DNA from: Theobroma cacao
Lineage: Eukaryota; Streptophyta; Magnoliopsida; Malvales; Malvaceae
Assembly: GCF_000208745.1 (NCBI RefSeq)
Contig: NC_030859.1
Span: 6,517,820-6,581,819, forward strand
Direction: 5' to 3'
DNA length: 64,000 nt
Shown: positions 1-11,395 of the stretch, in pieces
How the letters are laid out: the number at the start of each line of letters is the position of its first letter
Numbering within the stretch: position 1 is the first letter of the stretch
Translations under genes and position numbers: made by a program
Notes under the pieces: model-generated
Seen by the model: the letters and a program-made list of their open reading frames with translations, nothing else
Databases searched by the model: none
Told to the model about the DNA's origin: nothing

Positions 1-113
1 TTTATCATAAATTATTCCTTTCAACTTTTATCACTTTTAAACATTTTAATGGACCTCAATTTGCATTCGATCAACTTTATTTATCAACATATCAAAGTAT
101 GGGGTATTTCACA
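1..113 (-). repeat. Terminal piece of a Ty3-gypsy LTR, running off the left edge
   Basis: The reverse complement begins TGTGAAATACCCC at base 113 and follows the + strand sequence starting at 16126 almost base for base for about 110 bp. It is therefore the 5' tip of an LTR of the same family as the solo LTR at 16126-19450, in opposite orientation. The rest lies outside the window, so it cannot be said whether it is a solo LTR or part of a full element. Confidence 0.8.
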
Positions 114-307
114 GCCTTTCTCTTGTTCCTGCTTTGAACCTTGGTGGTAATACAGTTGTTCACAGTTTTCACAAGTTACATTACACACACGTTGGTGGCT
201 GTTCAATTATTATTTTCTTATTTTCAAAATTTTCATAAAAATTCTATGAATTCATTAAATCAATAATAATATAAAATAAGCATATATTTAGTTGATTTAT
301 TTAATAT

Positions 308-1224
308 CAAGGGCAGACTCAGGAATTTTTTTGAATTGTGTCATAATTAAAATAATGATTAAAAAACTAAATATGTTAAATTTCATAAACTAGAAATGTT
401 AATATTAAATTAAAGAAAATGTAAATTTAGTACATTTATTTAATACTTCAAAATAAAAATATTTAAAATAAATATAATTGTCCACAATGATTTTTTATAT
501 TTTGAAAACGTTGCATGATAGCATCAAGAGAAATACTATCAAATATATCTTTTTCAATATATGTCGCCAAAGAATTATTTATCCACTTATCACTGATTCA
601 ATTACGTAACCTGTGCTTTATAAATTTCATTGTTAAAAAAGTTCTTTCAACCGACACTGTTGCAATTGGTAAAATCACTGTAAGTTTCACTAACAAATAA
701 ACCAAAAGAATACATAATATTTCTATTTGTCTCAACATCCAAACACAAGTCCGCAATATAGTTTTCAAGTTGATTTTCAAATCCCACTAAATCCACTGCT
801 GAAAAATTAAAAAGTTATAATTAAGCCATACGAATCAATCTTTTTTTGTTGAAGGCAGAAAATGAATTGCTAGGATTTGCACTTTTGAAGTGGGAGAGTA
901 GTTTAGATTTTGACTTTTTTAATAAAATATTTAATTATAGAATTTTTTTTTATCTTTCCATGTAGTATTTAAATATTAATATATATAAATTACTTTTTGA
1001 TAATATTTAAATATTATTTTTTGTAAGAATATTTAAATATTATTAATATATAGATTTTTTTAATAAAATTTACTTTTTGACTCCATTCTCTACAAAATTA
1101 CAAAAAAATTACCGGGTTCATTAGCTTATTAAATATAAAAAAATTTAAATAAATAATATAATAAATATTTTTTTAATTGAATGTGTCATGTGACACCACT
1201 CCCATGTGTGTGGGTTCACCTATG
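308..1224 (-). mobile_element. hAT transposon, internally deleted copy with 8-bp target duplication
   Basis: The left end reads CAAGGGCAGACTCAGGA and the right end, reverse complemented, reads CATAGGTGAACCCACAC. Both are worn forms of the plant hAT inverted repeat (CAGGGGCGGACCCAGGA type). TTTAATAT (300-307) precedes the element and TTTAATAC (1225-1232) follows it, an 8-bp duplication with one mismatch, the size made by hAT transposases. The only coding remnant is the end of a transposase on the - strand. At about 0.9 kb it is a deletion derivative that could move only with outside transposase, and the point mutations suggest it is old. Confidence 0.75.
485..815 (-). pseudogene. hAT transposase C-terminal dimerisation domain remnant (ZMYM1-like type)
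   Basis: The - strand translation contains SVERTFLTMKFIKHRLRN, then a TGA in frame, then ISDKWINNSLATYIEKD and the stretch AIMQRFQN. This is the conserved C-terminal dimerisation block of plant hAT transposases of the zinc-finger MYM/TTF-like group, where the position of the stop is usually arginine (CGA), so the stop fits a C-to-T change. Upstream, a QLENYIADL-like stretch is readable in another frame, so at least one frameshift is present. The N-terminal zinc finger and catalytic core are absent. The protein cannot be functional. Confidence 0.8.
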
Positions 1225-1695
1225 TTTAATACGATACTTTATTCATATGACTTAGATTTTTTTACTAAAGAGACAGAGTGTTTTTGAAAAACGTATTTAT
1301 TAGTCTCAATAACTAATGTATCATTTTAAATGTTTTACTTATTTGGTAGGAGATTTTTCATAACATAAAAATTTATTTAAGCAAAAAATAATTTATACAA
1401 TTATAAAAGACTATTATAGCTCAAAAAGCTTTTAACGGTTTTACTCAAAGTCACTCCTAACTGCGTCAAAAATTGTATCGCAACACACTGCCCGTGAAAC
1501 AAAATTTGGGCACTAATCTGGTCAAAATGAAAGCTCAACTCTACCTATTCATACTGTCATAATTTCATAGTCACATTCCAACATAACTCCTTGTTCCATA
1601 ATTACACAACAACTCCTTGCAGCAGCTTTACATTCTCTAGGCCCTGCGAGCTGTCCGAGCATCAGGGCATCAAAATTCCCTCACAAACAATCAAG
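1225..1695. other. Unassigned AT-rich spacer between two hAT elements
   Basis: No coding signal or recognisable element is seen on either strand. It lies between the target duplications of the two flanking hAT derivatives and is probably old intergenic DNA. Confidence 0.5.
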
Positions 1696-2998
1696 CAAGG
1701 GCACAGCTAGAGCACTTTCAAAGGGGAGGTCAAACAGTACGAAACGTTAAACAGTTAAAAAAAACTTTATATATAATTTAATTATCATTTATTTAAAAAA
1801 TAAATAAAATTCAAAAGATATTGGATATACAAAAAATGCACATTAACAGTAATGATGGTGTTATTTATATATATGATTGAATGGAATTATAAAATGAGTA
1901 TTTCTCACTCTTTGCGTGCAAGAGTGGAAGAGAAAACAATTTTTTAAACTTAAATAAATTACCTCTTTACTTTGTGTATTCTAACTTTCTCCTTATTTTT
2001 TGTTTGCCTTTTAAATTGCTAATTAATATATTGGGTTATTGAATTGAACTATTGAGATATAATATATTATGATAGACTATTAGGTTAGACTGTTAAGATA
2101 TAATATGTTATAATAAGCTCGATTTATATTAAAATCTAATGGGTTTGGATTAGTAGACTCACTTTTATTTTTTATTTTAAAATTTCATAGGCTTAACATA
2201 TTAATTTAGAATTTATTTGTTGGGCTTAGCTAATAATATGCTAATCATAATGACTCTAATTTTATCAAATAGTTTGAAGAATAAAACTAATTATTAAATA
2301 AAAAATTATTTTGAAAGCCATTAAAAATATATATAATAAATAAAATTGTATTGAAACTAATTATTAAATAAAAAATTATTTTGAAAGCCATTAAAAATAT
2401 ATACAATAAATAAAATTGTATTGAAAGAAATACAATTATTTCATTCTATCAATTTATATGTATATCCTTGTTACTTAAAGTTTGCAATATACATGTTAGA
2501 ATGAATTGGTTATTCTGAATAAAAAAAATAATATATTGATGAAATTCTAAGCAACAGTGCAACACTACAACTTATCTTTGAGAATTACATAATAATTTAT
2601 TTATTTTTAAAGATTAAAATTATAGAAAATAATATCCACATAACAGAAAAAAGAAAAATATAACAAGTTGAAGATAGAATTTACATATGACATAATAAAA
2701 AAGAAAGAGAAAAAATATAATTGATAGTTCATAGAAATTTGTGAAAGAAAATCTAAAGAGATTTGGAGCATCTAAGTAAATAAAATAGAGATAAATAAAT
2801 AAATATAAATTAAAAAATTTAAAACTGAGTCAAGCATATAAAATTATTATGATATTTTTTATTTTTATTAATTATTAAATGAAAAATCATTTTGGGAGGC
2901 CATCAAGAAAATTTATAAAAAATTTAAAAAATTTTATATAATATATAAAAAATTTTAAAATTTTGGGGGGCGGGGCATGTAAGGAGGCTTCGCCTTTG
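1696..2998. mobile_element. Non-autonomous hAT-like element with perfect 8-bp target duplication
   Basis: The left end reads CAAGGGCACAGC and the right end, reverse complemented, reads CAAAGGCGAAGC; 9 of 12 bases agree and both resemble the hAT end CAGGGGCGGAGC. CAATCAAG lies immediately outside both ends (1688-1695 and 2999-3006), a perfect 8-bp target duplication. The 1.3-kb interior is very AT-rich and has no transposase homology, but carries a 70-bp tandem duplication. It is a non-autonomous derivative. Confidence 0.75.
2284..2423. repeat. 70-bp tandem duplication inside the hAT element
   Basis: Two copies, 2284-2353 and 2354-2423, are nearly identical (one visible difference, atataata versus atacaata). 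A weaker third relative is seen near 2865-2910 (ttattaaatgaaaaatcattttg). The near identity suggests that the duplication is younger than the element. Confidence 0.85.
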
Positions 2999-3109
2999 CA
3001 ATCAAGCATGTATTTATCCCAACCTTATATATTACATTTCATGATGACAAGACCGGCATAGACATCAGACACGAAATCCCCAATATTTCACAGAACAGTA
3101 TACTAGTAT

Positions 3110-3350
3110 TATTGGAGGATCTTTTATTTCTATTCTTTTAGATACAATTATAGACATTATTTTTTATATGTCTTTTCTTATTAATTTTTACTTTACTTGC
3201 ACTCCAAGGAAGTTTAAGATTAGAATTTTTTTATAATATTTATTTTGCTTGCACTCCAAGTATAACTTGTGTGTGTAGATATATATTTCTTCATCTTGTT
3301 AATAAAAAGTAGGGTTTTCTGGTTTCATTTTTTTGAGATATTTTATTTTT
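3110..3350 (+). repeat. Left (5') LTR of the Ty1-copia element
   Basis: It starts TATTGGAGGATCTTTTATTT and ends GATATTTTATTTTT, matching the repeat at 7926-8220. The size difference comes mainly from a TA/TG microsatellite in the right copy. The exact last base is uncertain because the usual CA end is not preserved. Confidence 0.8.
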
Positions 3351-3352
3351 AA

Positions 3353-3364
3353 TGGTATCAGAGC
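3353..3364 (+). other. Copia primer binding site (initiator Met tRNA)
   Basis: TGGTATCAGAGC lies 2 bp inside the left LTR. This is the usual plant LTR-retrotransposon sequence complementary to the 3' end of initiator tRNA-Met, where minus-strand DNA synthesis begins. Confidence 0.9.
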
Positions 3365-3389
3365 AAGTTACGAAACCTTGATTTTTTTA

Positions 3390-4410
3390 ATGGCTAGAGA
3401 TGATACAAACAATGACAAAGGCAAAAGTACTGAAGAATTGGTGGTAAGTGCAAGTGCTAGTCAAAGCAAGGCCATTGATACCACTTCTCCATTTTACTTG
3501 CATTTGTCTGATCATCCATCCCTGATTTTTGTGATGCAACTATTCAGTGAAAGTGGAGATAATTATTTCACATGGAGGCGTCGCTTTATGAGCGCATTCT
3601 ATTCCAAAAACAAAATAGGTTTTGTGAATGGAACGAAAAAAAAATAGGATGTTGATTCCCCAAATTTACAGTCATGGATACAATGTAATGTACTAGTTCT
3701 TTCATGGTTTATAAATGCACTAGCTAACGAACTTCAAGATAGTGCTGCTCATGTTGAAACTACGAGAGAAATATGAGAAGATTTGGAAGAAAGATTTACT
3801 CAAGGAGTAGCACCGAGAGTCTACGAGTTAAAGTGTGCCATAGCCTTTTTACAATAAGAGAAATCTTCAATCCCATATTATTATGGTAAATTAAAATCCA
3901 TTTAGGGTGAGTTACAGGGTCTTAATCCTATCCCTTCATGAAATTGTGGATGCACTTGTGATACGGCGAAAAGAATGTAGTCTATGCGTGAAGGAGAAAA
4001 GGTTTTTGATTTATTGATGGGACTTGATGAAGAATATTCAACTATATGATCACAAATATTGAGTGTTGATCCATTGTCAAATCTTGGAAGATCTTATGCC
4101 ATTGCAGCACAAAAAGAGAAGCAACATTCGGTCGTTGCAACTCGTGCACCCATCATTAAAGCTATTGCCTTGATAACTAAAGATAATGAATTGCGGTAAA
4201 AAAAATGATGATGGGAGCCATGGTCAATTTCCATCTTGTATCCACTGTGGGAGGTCGAACCATAGTAAAGAGAATTGTTACAAGGTGATTGGTTATCCAA
4301 TAGATTGGTGCAAATTTGGAAGGAAAAGCGACAAACAAACTAGTGGTGATCAATCACGTACCTGTAGAAATCAATGTGACAACGACTCTACAACAAACGT
4401 CTTCTAAAGT
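3390..4410 (+). pseudogene. Ty1-copia gag remnant with zinc knuckle
   Basis: The frame from ATG 3390 gives a copia gag start with HPSLIFVMQLFSESGDNYFTW, the plant gag motif normally reading HPG..LV...L.G.NY..W. A stop at 3645 and later frame breaks follow; gag helix sequence continues to about 4100. Near 4230-4290 the frame reads CIHCGRSNHSKENC, a CX2CX4HX4C zinc knuckle that binds RNA in the virus-like particle. Several stops make the product non-functional. Confidence 0.85.
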
Positions 4411-4569
4411 TGTTTTTGCTGCCATTGTGGATGAAGTTGGATCGTTAATCCTAGGTTTGACTTCCATGCAGCATTAGCAGCTACTAGCTCAATTAGGTAG
4501 TCATGGAGCATTTACAAGTAACCCATATGCAAACATAGCTGCCTCCAATTTTTCTAGTAAGAAAAATGA

Positions 4570-5850
4570 TGATGGGTTGTTGATACAAGAGCTAAAAATC
4601 ATATAACCCACAATATAGACTCTTTATCAAATGTGGTATCTCGACCCAATATACCACTAATACAAATTCCTAATGGTGAAACAATAAAGGTTTGCCTTGG
4701 GCCAAGTTACTCTTGAAAAATATTAATCTTTGAGCAAGTCATTGGGGTTCTTAATTCTTGTTTTAATTTATGGTCTGCTAGTAAATTGACAAGTGATTTA
4801 CATTGTATGGTAACTTTTTGGCCAAATTATTTTGTGATTTAGGACTTACCCTAGAGGAAGCCGATTGGAGTGGATAGAGAGTCAATGGTCTTTATTACTT
4901 GGAGCCGATGAGAGGCAAGAAGGCATTGATAGCCAACCATTCGATTAAGGCAAGCTTATGGCATCAATGCTTAAGGCATTTACTAGTAAATCGCATTCCT
5001 CTGGTTCCTAATTTATCTATTTCTTTTTATTGCAAGAAGACTTTATTTTGTGATGCTTGTTGTAAGGCAAAACAAACGCGAATATCTTTTCCCATCAGTA
5101 CAAATAAAACTATACATGCTTTTGACTTAGTACATTGTGATATTTAGGGCCTGTACAAAACAAAATGATTCTATGGATCTCACTATTTCCTAGCTATAGT
5201 GGATGATTTCAGTCGAGCAGCATAGGTCTTTCTCATGAAATACAAGTAAAAAATCAGAACGTATTTATTGCAATTTTTCAATTAGGTTTATACACAGTTT
5301 AACTTGTAAGTTAGAATTCTACTGATGGACAATGGCTTAGAGTTTACTCATGAGTATTTAATGACTCATTATTTTGATCATGGCATAGAATGCCAATCTA
5401 GCTGTATAGGCACACCACAACAAAATGGAGTTGTTAAGTGAAAGCATAGGCATCTTTAAAGTTGCACTAGCATTGTGATTTCAAGCACATCTTCCTATTT
5501 CATTTTAGTGTACATGTGTTCTTACTGCTATATACTTGATCAATCATATATCGCTCTTTATTTTATAAAATAAAGCTCCATATGAGATTTTACTTGGAAA
5601 GAGTCCCACATATGATCATTTGAGAAGCTTTGGATGCCTTTGTTATGGGCATATAATAGCAAGCCACATGACAAGTTTGCCCCACATGCTAAACCAGGTG
5701 TTTTTGTTGGGTATCCTAACTGGGCAAAAAGGATACAAAATTTATGATCTTGAAAGTAAGAAGATTTATGTTTTGCTAGATGTTCATTTTTTGGAAGAAA
5801 TATTTCCATTTGCAGATTCCTCAGCAGCAAAAATTGTATAGCCACTTGAT
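4570..5850 (+). pseudogene. Ty1-copia protease/integrase remnant
   Basis: Around 4955-5110 the reading LWHQCLRHLLVNRI followed by CDACCKAKQTR matches the GAG-pre-integrase zinc-binding domain (LWH..LGH...CD.C..GK..R). From 5130 the integrase core is visible in pieces: YFLAIVDDFSRAA, then a copy of the N-G-.-E motif near 5320-5345, and GTPQQNGV near 5405-5435. From 5600 the downstream stretch LRSFGCLCY is clear. Stops and frameshifts separate all pieces. The protease active site is not convincingly preserved. Confidence 0.8.
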
Positions 5851-6389
5851 TGGGGTCAAACTACTACATTGGATTGTCCATTCAACCAAGTAGTGCCTAA
5901 TGTCCCCAAACTTGGGCTTAATGAGTCATGTATAGGCATCAACCCATCTACTAGCCTAATAGCCCAATAGACGACCCACATCGCTAGCAATTACACATGG
6001 GTCTGCTATAACTGGGTCCACTTCCTTCACCGATCCACATGAATCTTTTTCACTTTTTAGCATTGGGTTTGAGTCAATCAAATCCGATTTGTCAACCATA
6101 GTAGCCTCCTCATCTGACCCAATTGATTTTAACTTGGTCAATGAGTCTGAAAATATTATTTTAGATGTTTCTATTATTTTCGGCAAACGATAATGGCAAG
6201 TTTCACACTCCTTGTCTGGTTATGATTATGTTTTGCCCTTTTCTCTTGCTCGTTCAAGCATCTTTTTGCTTTTATCTTCTCCTTCGGCTAACTCAATAGT
6301 ACATCCTCTCTCACAATTTATTTCTTATTCTAAATTTTCTCTTAGTCACACTACCTTTTTAATAGCTATCTCATCCATCAATGAGCTGA

Positions 6390-7925
6390 AATCATTTTTT
6401 CAAGCAGTCAAACATGCGCATTGGAGGGAAGCCATGGAGAAGGAAATTTTCTCTTTGGAAGCAAATAATACTTGGACTTCATAACCTTGACCCCTTGGTA
6501 AACGGGTTATCGATTCAAAATGGGTTTACAAAATCAAATATCTCCCAGATGAGAGTATTGAGCGCTACAAGGCACGTCTTGTTGCTAAAGGTTACACTCA
6601 AATTGAAGGTGTTGAATTTCATGAGACATTTGCTCTCGTTGCCAAATTAGTCACCGTACATTGTTTGCTGGCACTTGCTTCAATTATGCATTGGGAATTA
6701 CATTAACTAGATGTGAATAACGCCTTAACATGGCGACTTGGAGGAAGAAGTTTACATGAAGATCTCACAAGTGTTTGCTAAACAAAGGGAGCATCGGGTT
6801 TGTCGTTTATAGAAATCTGTATATGGACTCCGTTAAGCATCTCAAAATTGGTATCACAAGTTTACCACTTCTCTTCTTGCCATCGATTTTCAGCAATCAG
6901 ACGTAGATCACTCTTTGTTCATCTTCTCTCATAGTGAAAGGTCTTTTATTGCAATTCTCATATATGTTGATGATGTCATCATCATAGGAACAGATTTCGA
7001 TCGCATTTCTAAGCTAAAACATTATTTGGATGCAAACTTTCACATCAAGGATCTTGGCAAACTTAAATATTTTCTAGAAATTGATGTGGCATAGTCTCCA
7101 GCAAGTATTGCATTAGGCCAACACAAGTATGTACTTGATATCTTCGCTGAGAGTGGTCTCATAGGTTGCAAACCAGCCAACTTTCCCATAGAGCAACTAC
7201 ACAAGCTTTCACTCGACTCTAGTGAGCTTTATGCTGATCTTGAGCAATATCATCAACTGGTAGGTCGTTTACATTATCTCACCATAACTCGTCCAGATAT
7301 TAGCTATGCAATACATATTCTTAGCCAGTTTATGCATGCCCCATGACAACCATATTTTGATGTTGCTCATAAGGTGTTGCATTACCTCAAAGGAACCCCA
7401 ATACAAGGTATCTTACTTCCTTCATATGGTTCATTGTCTTTGAGAGCATATTATTATGCAGATTGGGCAAGATGTCTGATGACATGCAAATCTCCTACTG
7501 GCTATATTATCTTTCTTGGGTTTTCTCCCATCTCATGGCGATCCAAGAAACAAATGGTGGTTTCCTGTTCTTCTGCTAAGGCTGAATACCAAGCCATGGC
7601 CACCACCATTAGTGAGATCATTTGGCTAATACGGCTTTTATGAGATCTTAGAGTGACACACATTGCACTGGTTCCTTTGTTCTATGACAATCAAGTTGCT
7701 ATTCACATTGCAACTAATTCGGTCTCCACAAACGAACAAAGCACATAGAAATAGATTGCCATTTCATCTGACTGCACATTCAGTCACAGATTGTTGTTAC
7801 TCGACCTATTTCTTCACAAAACCAAGTGGCTGATATATTCATTAAAGCATTCGGGTACGATCAGTTCCATAAACTGTTGGTCCAGTTGGGCATTTCTACC
7901 CTTCATGCTCCAACTTGGGGAGGAG
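6390..7925 (+). pseudogene. Ty1-copia reverse transcriptase and RNase H remnant
   Basis: The block opens with HWREAMEKEIFSLEANNTW and, after frame changes, SKWVYKIKYLPDESIERYKA and RLVAKGYTQIEGVEF, the start of the copia reverse transcriptase domain. The YVDDV polymerase motif is readable near 6965-6980. RNase H follows, with SPTGYIIFLGFSPISWRSKKQ near 7490-7555 and SSAKAEYQAMA near 7570-7605. The end, KHIEIDCHFI and VADIFIKA near 7740-7850, matches the copia C-terminus. Numerous stops show that the element is dead. Confidence 0.88.
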
Positions 7926-8112
7926 TATTGGAGGATCTTTTATTTCCATTCTCCTATGCACAATTATGGGGATTATTTTTTATGTAATCTTTCCTTATTA
8001 ATTTTTACTTTACTTGCATTTCAAGGAAGTCTATGATTAGAATACTTCTTTTTTTGACATTTACTTTGCTTGTACTCTAAGTTTACCTAGTCTATATATA
8101 TACATATATGTA

Positions 8113-8154
<42 letters not shown>

Positions 8155-8220
8155 TCTTCATCTTGTTAATGAAAAACTAGGGGTTTTCTAATTCTATTCG
8201 TTTAAGATATTTTATTTTTG
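7926..8220 (+). repeat. Right (3') LTR of the Ty1-copia element
   Basis: It repeats the left LTR from TATTGGAGGATC to GATATTTTATTTTT. Scattered substitutions and an expanded TA/TG tract (8093-8151) separate the two copies, consistent with an old insertion. Confidence 0.8.
8093..8151. repeat. TA/TG microsatellite
   Basis: An imperfect (TA)n-(TG)n-(TA)n run inside the right copia LTR. The left LTR has only a short version (about 3276-3288), so it expanded after insertion. Confidence 0.9.
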
Positions 8221-9640
8221 AAGAATATTACACTCATTACATATCTTGTAGTTTGTCGTTGCCTCTGTCGTTACTTTAGGTTATTTATTTGAATCTTTTG
8301 ATAAATAATATATGAATAAAATAAATTATCGAAGGCATTTATCAATTAGAAAGGCATATAGAAACTGTAATTGTTGAAGTAAATTGAGAAATCATGAACT
8401 TAATGTAAAGAAAAAAAAATCATCTTATCTTAAATTTAGTCGTGTGTAAGTGAAAACGTGATATAAGACAAAAAATCATCTTATTAACACATCAAACATA
8501 TATAGGTTAGGATGATATTTATCTAATTCAATTTACTTATTTTATTTTACTTCTGCATCCCTCATACGCACCAAGCGCATATCTAAGTGTGTGAAAATTA
8601 AATAAAGTGGGAAGATCCCTTGCATTACCCGAGCAACTGACCAGTTTATTATTATACCTAAAACAACTATCATGAGATCAATTATAAACTCATTTGCAAG
8701 ACCTCGTATTGGCTTTTTCCTCCTTTCGTTTTGAATAAATCATCATGTGTTGTAACCACGGGTGGAGCCAAGATTAATAAAGTTGATGGGATATAATATA
8801 AAACACAGAATCTTTTTCTTCTTCTTTTTCTTTTTTGTTTGTGTGGTGGGGGGCAATATCATTGGTCTAATTTGCAACGTAATAAATGTAAGAATTTTAA
8901 AAACTTTTAATTGACATTGACTTTTATCGAGATGCAAATATTTTGGGATATGTAAAGAAGGACAATTATTTTATATATCGTTGAGTGGAGTTTTCAAATT
9001 TTACAAACGAGATTAGAATATCGTGTTTTTGATTTGTCATATTAATTTATTATTTTGTTAAAAATATATATGGAGTATGTGGTAACCCTATAACCTTTTG
9101 TGGTAAAGGAAAAAAAAGAAGAATTTCATGCTCCATGGAGAGAGCAAAGGGAGAGATAAATTTATTCAACTATTGGGTTCTTTGGGGAATATATAGACTT
9201 GGTAATTCTTGAAAAGATAATTTCATTGTATTGTTTCAATTATTGTCCATCTTAAGTTTTGATAAAAAAATTTAAGATATTAAATTTAGTAAGTTTGCTT
9301 ATTTCTCATAAAAATAAATTTTATCAAATTTGCGCCGTGATTTTCCCTATACCCTAGAGGGTTTTCCACATATATTTAGTGTTTTTTTTTTTTTCCTGAT
9401 GATGCCTGTGATATCTATCGATTTATTTTTTCCTCTGTTTGCTTGATTGGCTTGGATTTATTGTTTCGTGATTATTATTGACTTGAATTGTGTTGCTCGT
9501 CTATAATTAGTATTGTGGTAATGTTTTATTTGTTACTTGAGTCCTGACACATACACTGTACTCTAATCTTGCATAACAATATTAAACACTGATATACAAA
9601 AAATGTGGTAACGCAACTAGCACAAATAAATAAAAATTAA
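8221..9640. other. Intergenic region and promoter-side flank of PILS
   Basis: No open reading frame with recognisable homology is seen on either strand. It is AT-rich with pyrimidine tracts (8809-8836, 9381-9394). A hAT-end-like sequence, CACGGGTGGAGCCAAGA at 8757, was noted, but no partner end or duplication was found. This stretch should contain the upstream regulatory region of the PILS gene. Confidence 0.5.
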
Positions 9641-9653
9641 AAAAAAAACCTAG

Positions 9654-9661
9654 TATAAATA
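9654..9661 (+). promoter_or_regulatory. Putative TATA box of the PILS gene
   Basis: TATAAATA lies 75 bp before the first inferred splice donor and 269 bp before the start codon. This fits a transcription start near 9685 and a short non-coding first exon. Placement rests on sequence alone. Confidence 0.45.
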
Positions 9662-9728
9662 AAAGTTTCCAGAATTCATGCCTTTGGAGTTCATAAAGGT
9701 TACTTGGGCTAGCTTCTGCATGTAAAAG

Positions 9729-9906
9729 GTGAGTGCATTGATCTTCTCATTTCTTCTGTGAAGTTGCAGCTTTTATTAGTATAGTCTTATTCATGTTCTT
9801 TCCATTGTGTTAAGTATAGTTTGTTCACATTAATGTGTGTGTGTGTGTGTGTATATCCTTGATTAATTTTCTGAACTGTAAGAAGTATTATCTTCTCCAT
9901 TTTCAG
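9729..9906 (+). other. 5'UTR intron of the PILS gene
   Basis: A donor (AAAAG|GTGAGTG at 9729) and an acceptor (CATTTTCAG at 9906) bracket a T-rich stretch with a (GT)n run at about 9834-9852. The acceptor is 16 bp before the start codon. Introns in 5'UTRs of plant genes often raise expression, but this one is inferred only from the splice signals. Confidence 0.6.
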
Positions 9907-9922
9907 GAGCAGGGTTTTGGAA

Positions 9923-11357
9923 ATGGGATTTCTGAATCTCTTCACTGTGGCAGTAATGCCAGTTCTGAAAGTAATATTGGTTACTGGTGTTGGTTTGTTC
10001 CTTGCTTTGGATCGCATAAATTTATTGGGGTCAGAGGCAAGACACCATTTGAACAATGTAAATATATAGAAATGCATTCCTCCTTCCTCTTTTACTATCT
10101 TTTGTTACATAAAAACCTTTTGCATCTACAATTGACTGGTTATCAACATGTTATTCTGACAACCATCTTGGGCTTACTTGATCCTAAATGTTTAGGATTC
10201 ACAGTCTTTGATGGTCAATTAAATATACTTGATGACGTTTTTAACCAAAAGAACTTTAATTTTTTGATGCTCTGCTTGTTTCATGATTGCTACGTTCCTA
10301 TGAAGATGAGTTATAAACTAAAGATACATTTCACTCTTTTGGATTTTCTTTACAGATTGTATTTTATGTGTTGGTCCTGCACTTGTCGCCGGTAACTTGG
10401 CTGAAACCATCACTTTCGAAAGTTTTCTTACCTTGTTAGTTCCATTCCATCCTTTACCTTGTTTCTTTTTTGCTTACTTGTCTCTGCATCTCTTGGAAAA
10501 TCTTACGAGGGATGGTTCATTTTATTTCTTGTTTCTATCCAGGTGGTTCATGCCAGTGAATATTTTTATAACGTTCATCTTTGGCTCAGCACTGGCTTGG
10601 CTTCTCATAAAGATCACTAGAACTCCTAGACACCTTCAGGGCGTGGTCATCGGTTGCTGTTCTGCAGGTATATAATTCCTTTTTCTTATATATTCAACGA
10701 TTGGTGTCATTTACTTTCTGGTTCTACTGGAAAACTTGCTCAGGAAATAGGGGGAACCTGCTTCACATTATGATTCCAGCAATCTGTGAGGAGTCAAATA
10801 ATCCCTTTGGAGATTCATCTGTTTGCTCTACACATGCTGAGGCTTATGCTTCACTATCTATGGCGGTATGATTCACATATGATTCTAATTGTTAGGATTT
10901 TTGAAGTTTTTTTTTCCTTTGTATGGTCTTGATATTATTAGTGAAGATGAAATATTGTTAGTATCGAAGAGGATATACTAAAGCACAAAAGAGACTATAA
11001 GGGTAGATGTTATCTCCTTACTTCTCCCCACTCAGAATAGAAAATAAATTCATATACTAACTTCAATTTTCAATTTCCATTTACTGCTTGAACCTACAGG
11101 TAGGAGCCATTTTTATATGGTCATATGTGTATAGTGTCATGCGCATGTATTCAGCCATAAGCCCGAATTCACCCAGAGACACCTCTGGCTCTCAAACATT
11201 TACGGAGGGTTGTGAAGGTTTTCTACCTATAAAGGATTGCGACAGTTCTGACGACTACACAGTGCAAGATGAACTGCTTCTCAACACCTCTGGGGGAGGA
11301 AAGGTTTATACCGGATCTGTTTTAATCCCAAAATAATGCCATCTTTAGTTGTAAGCT

Positions 11358-11395
<38 letters not shown>

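Larger units (their letters stand above)
3110..8220 (+). mobile_element. Decayed Ty1-copia retrotransposon with both LTRs
   Basis: Short direct repeats at 3110-3350 and 7926-8220 flank a 4.6-kb interior in the copia order gag, integrase, reverse transcriptase, RNase H. A primer binding site complementary to initiator methionine tRNA follows the left LTR, and a GGGGAGGAG purine tract precedes the right LTR. Reading frames are broken by many stops and frameshifts. The LTRs start TATTGG rather than the expected TGTTGG in both copies. A clean 5-bp target duplication was not found. The short LTRs and RNase H end fit the Ale/Retrofit-like copia groups, but the clade is inferred, not shown. Confidence 0.9.

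Noticed and set aside
3276..3290. Short TG/TA run as an independent repeat
   Set aside because: It is the short version of the microsatellite in the copia LTR and not a separate feature.
5956..6186. Open frame of 76 residues on the - strand within the copia element
   Set aside because: It is antisense to the variable linker between integrase and reverse transcriptase and has no recognisable family.
8757..8775. hAT-end-like sequence CACGGGTGGAGCCAAGA
   Set aside because: No matching inverted end and no 8-bp duplication could be found within 1 kb.
9835..10395. Open frame of 186 residues across PILS exon 1 and intron 1
   Set aside because: It is a shadow in another frame that reads through an intron; the splice-based PILS model explains the region.
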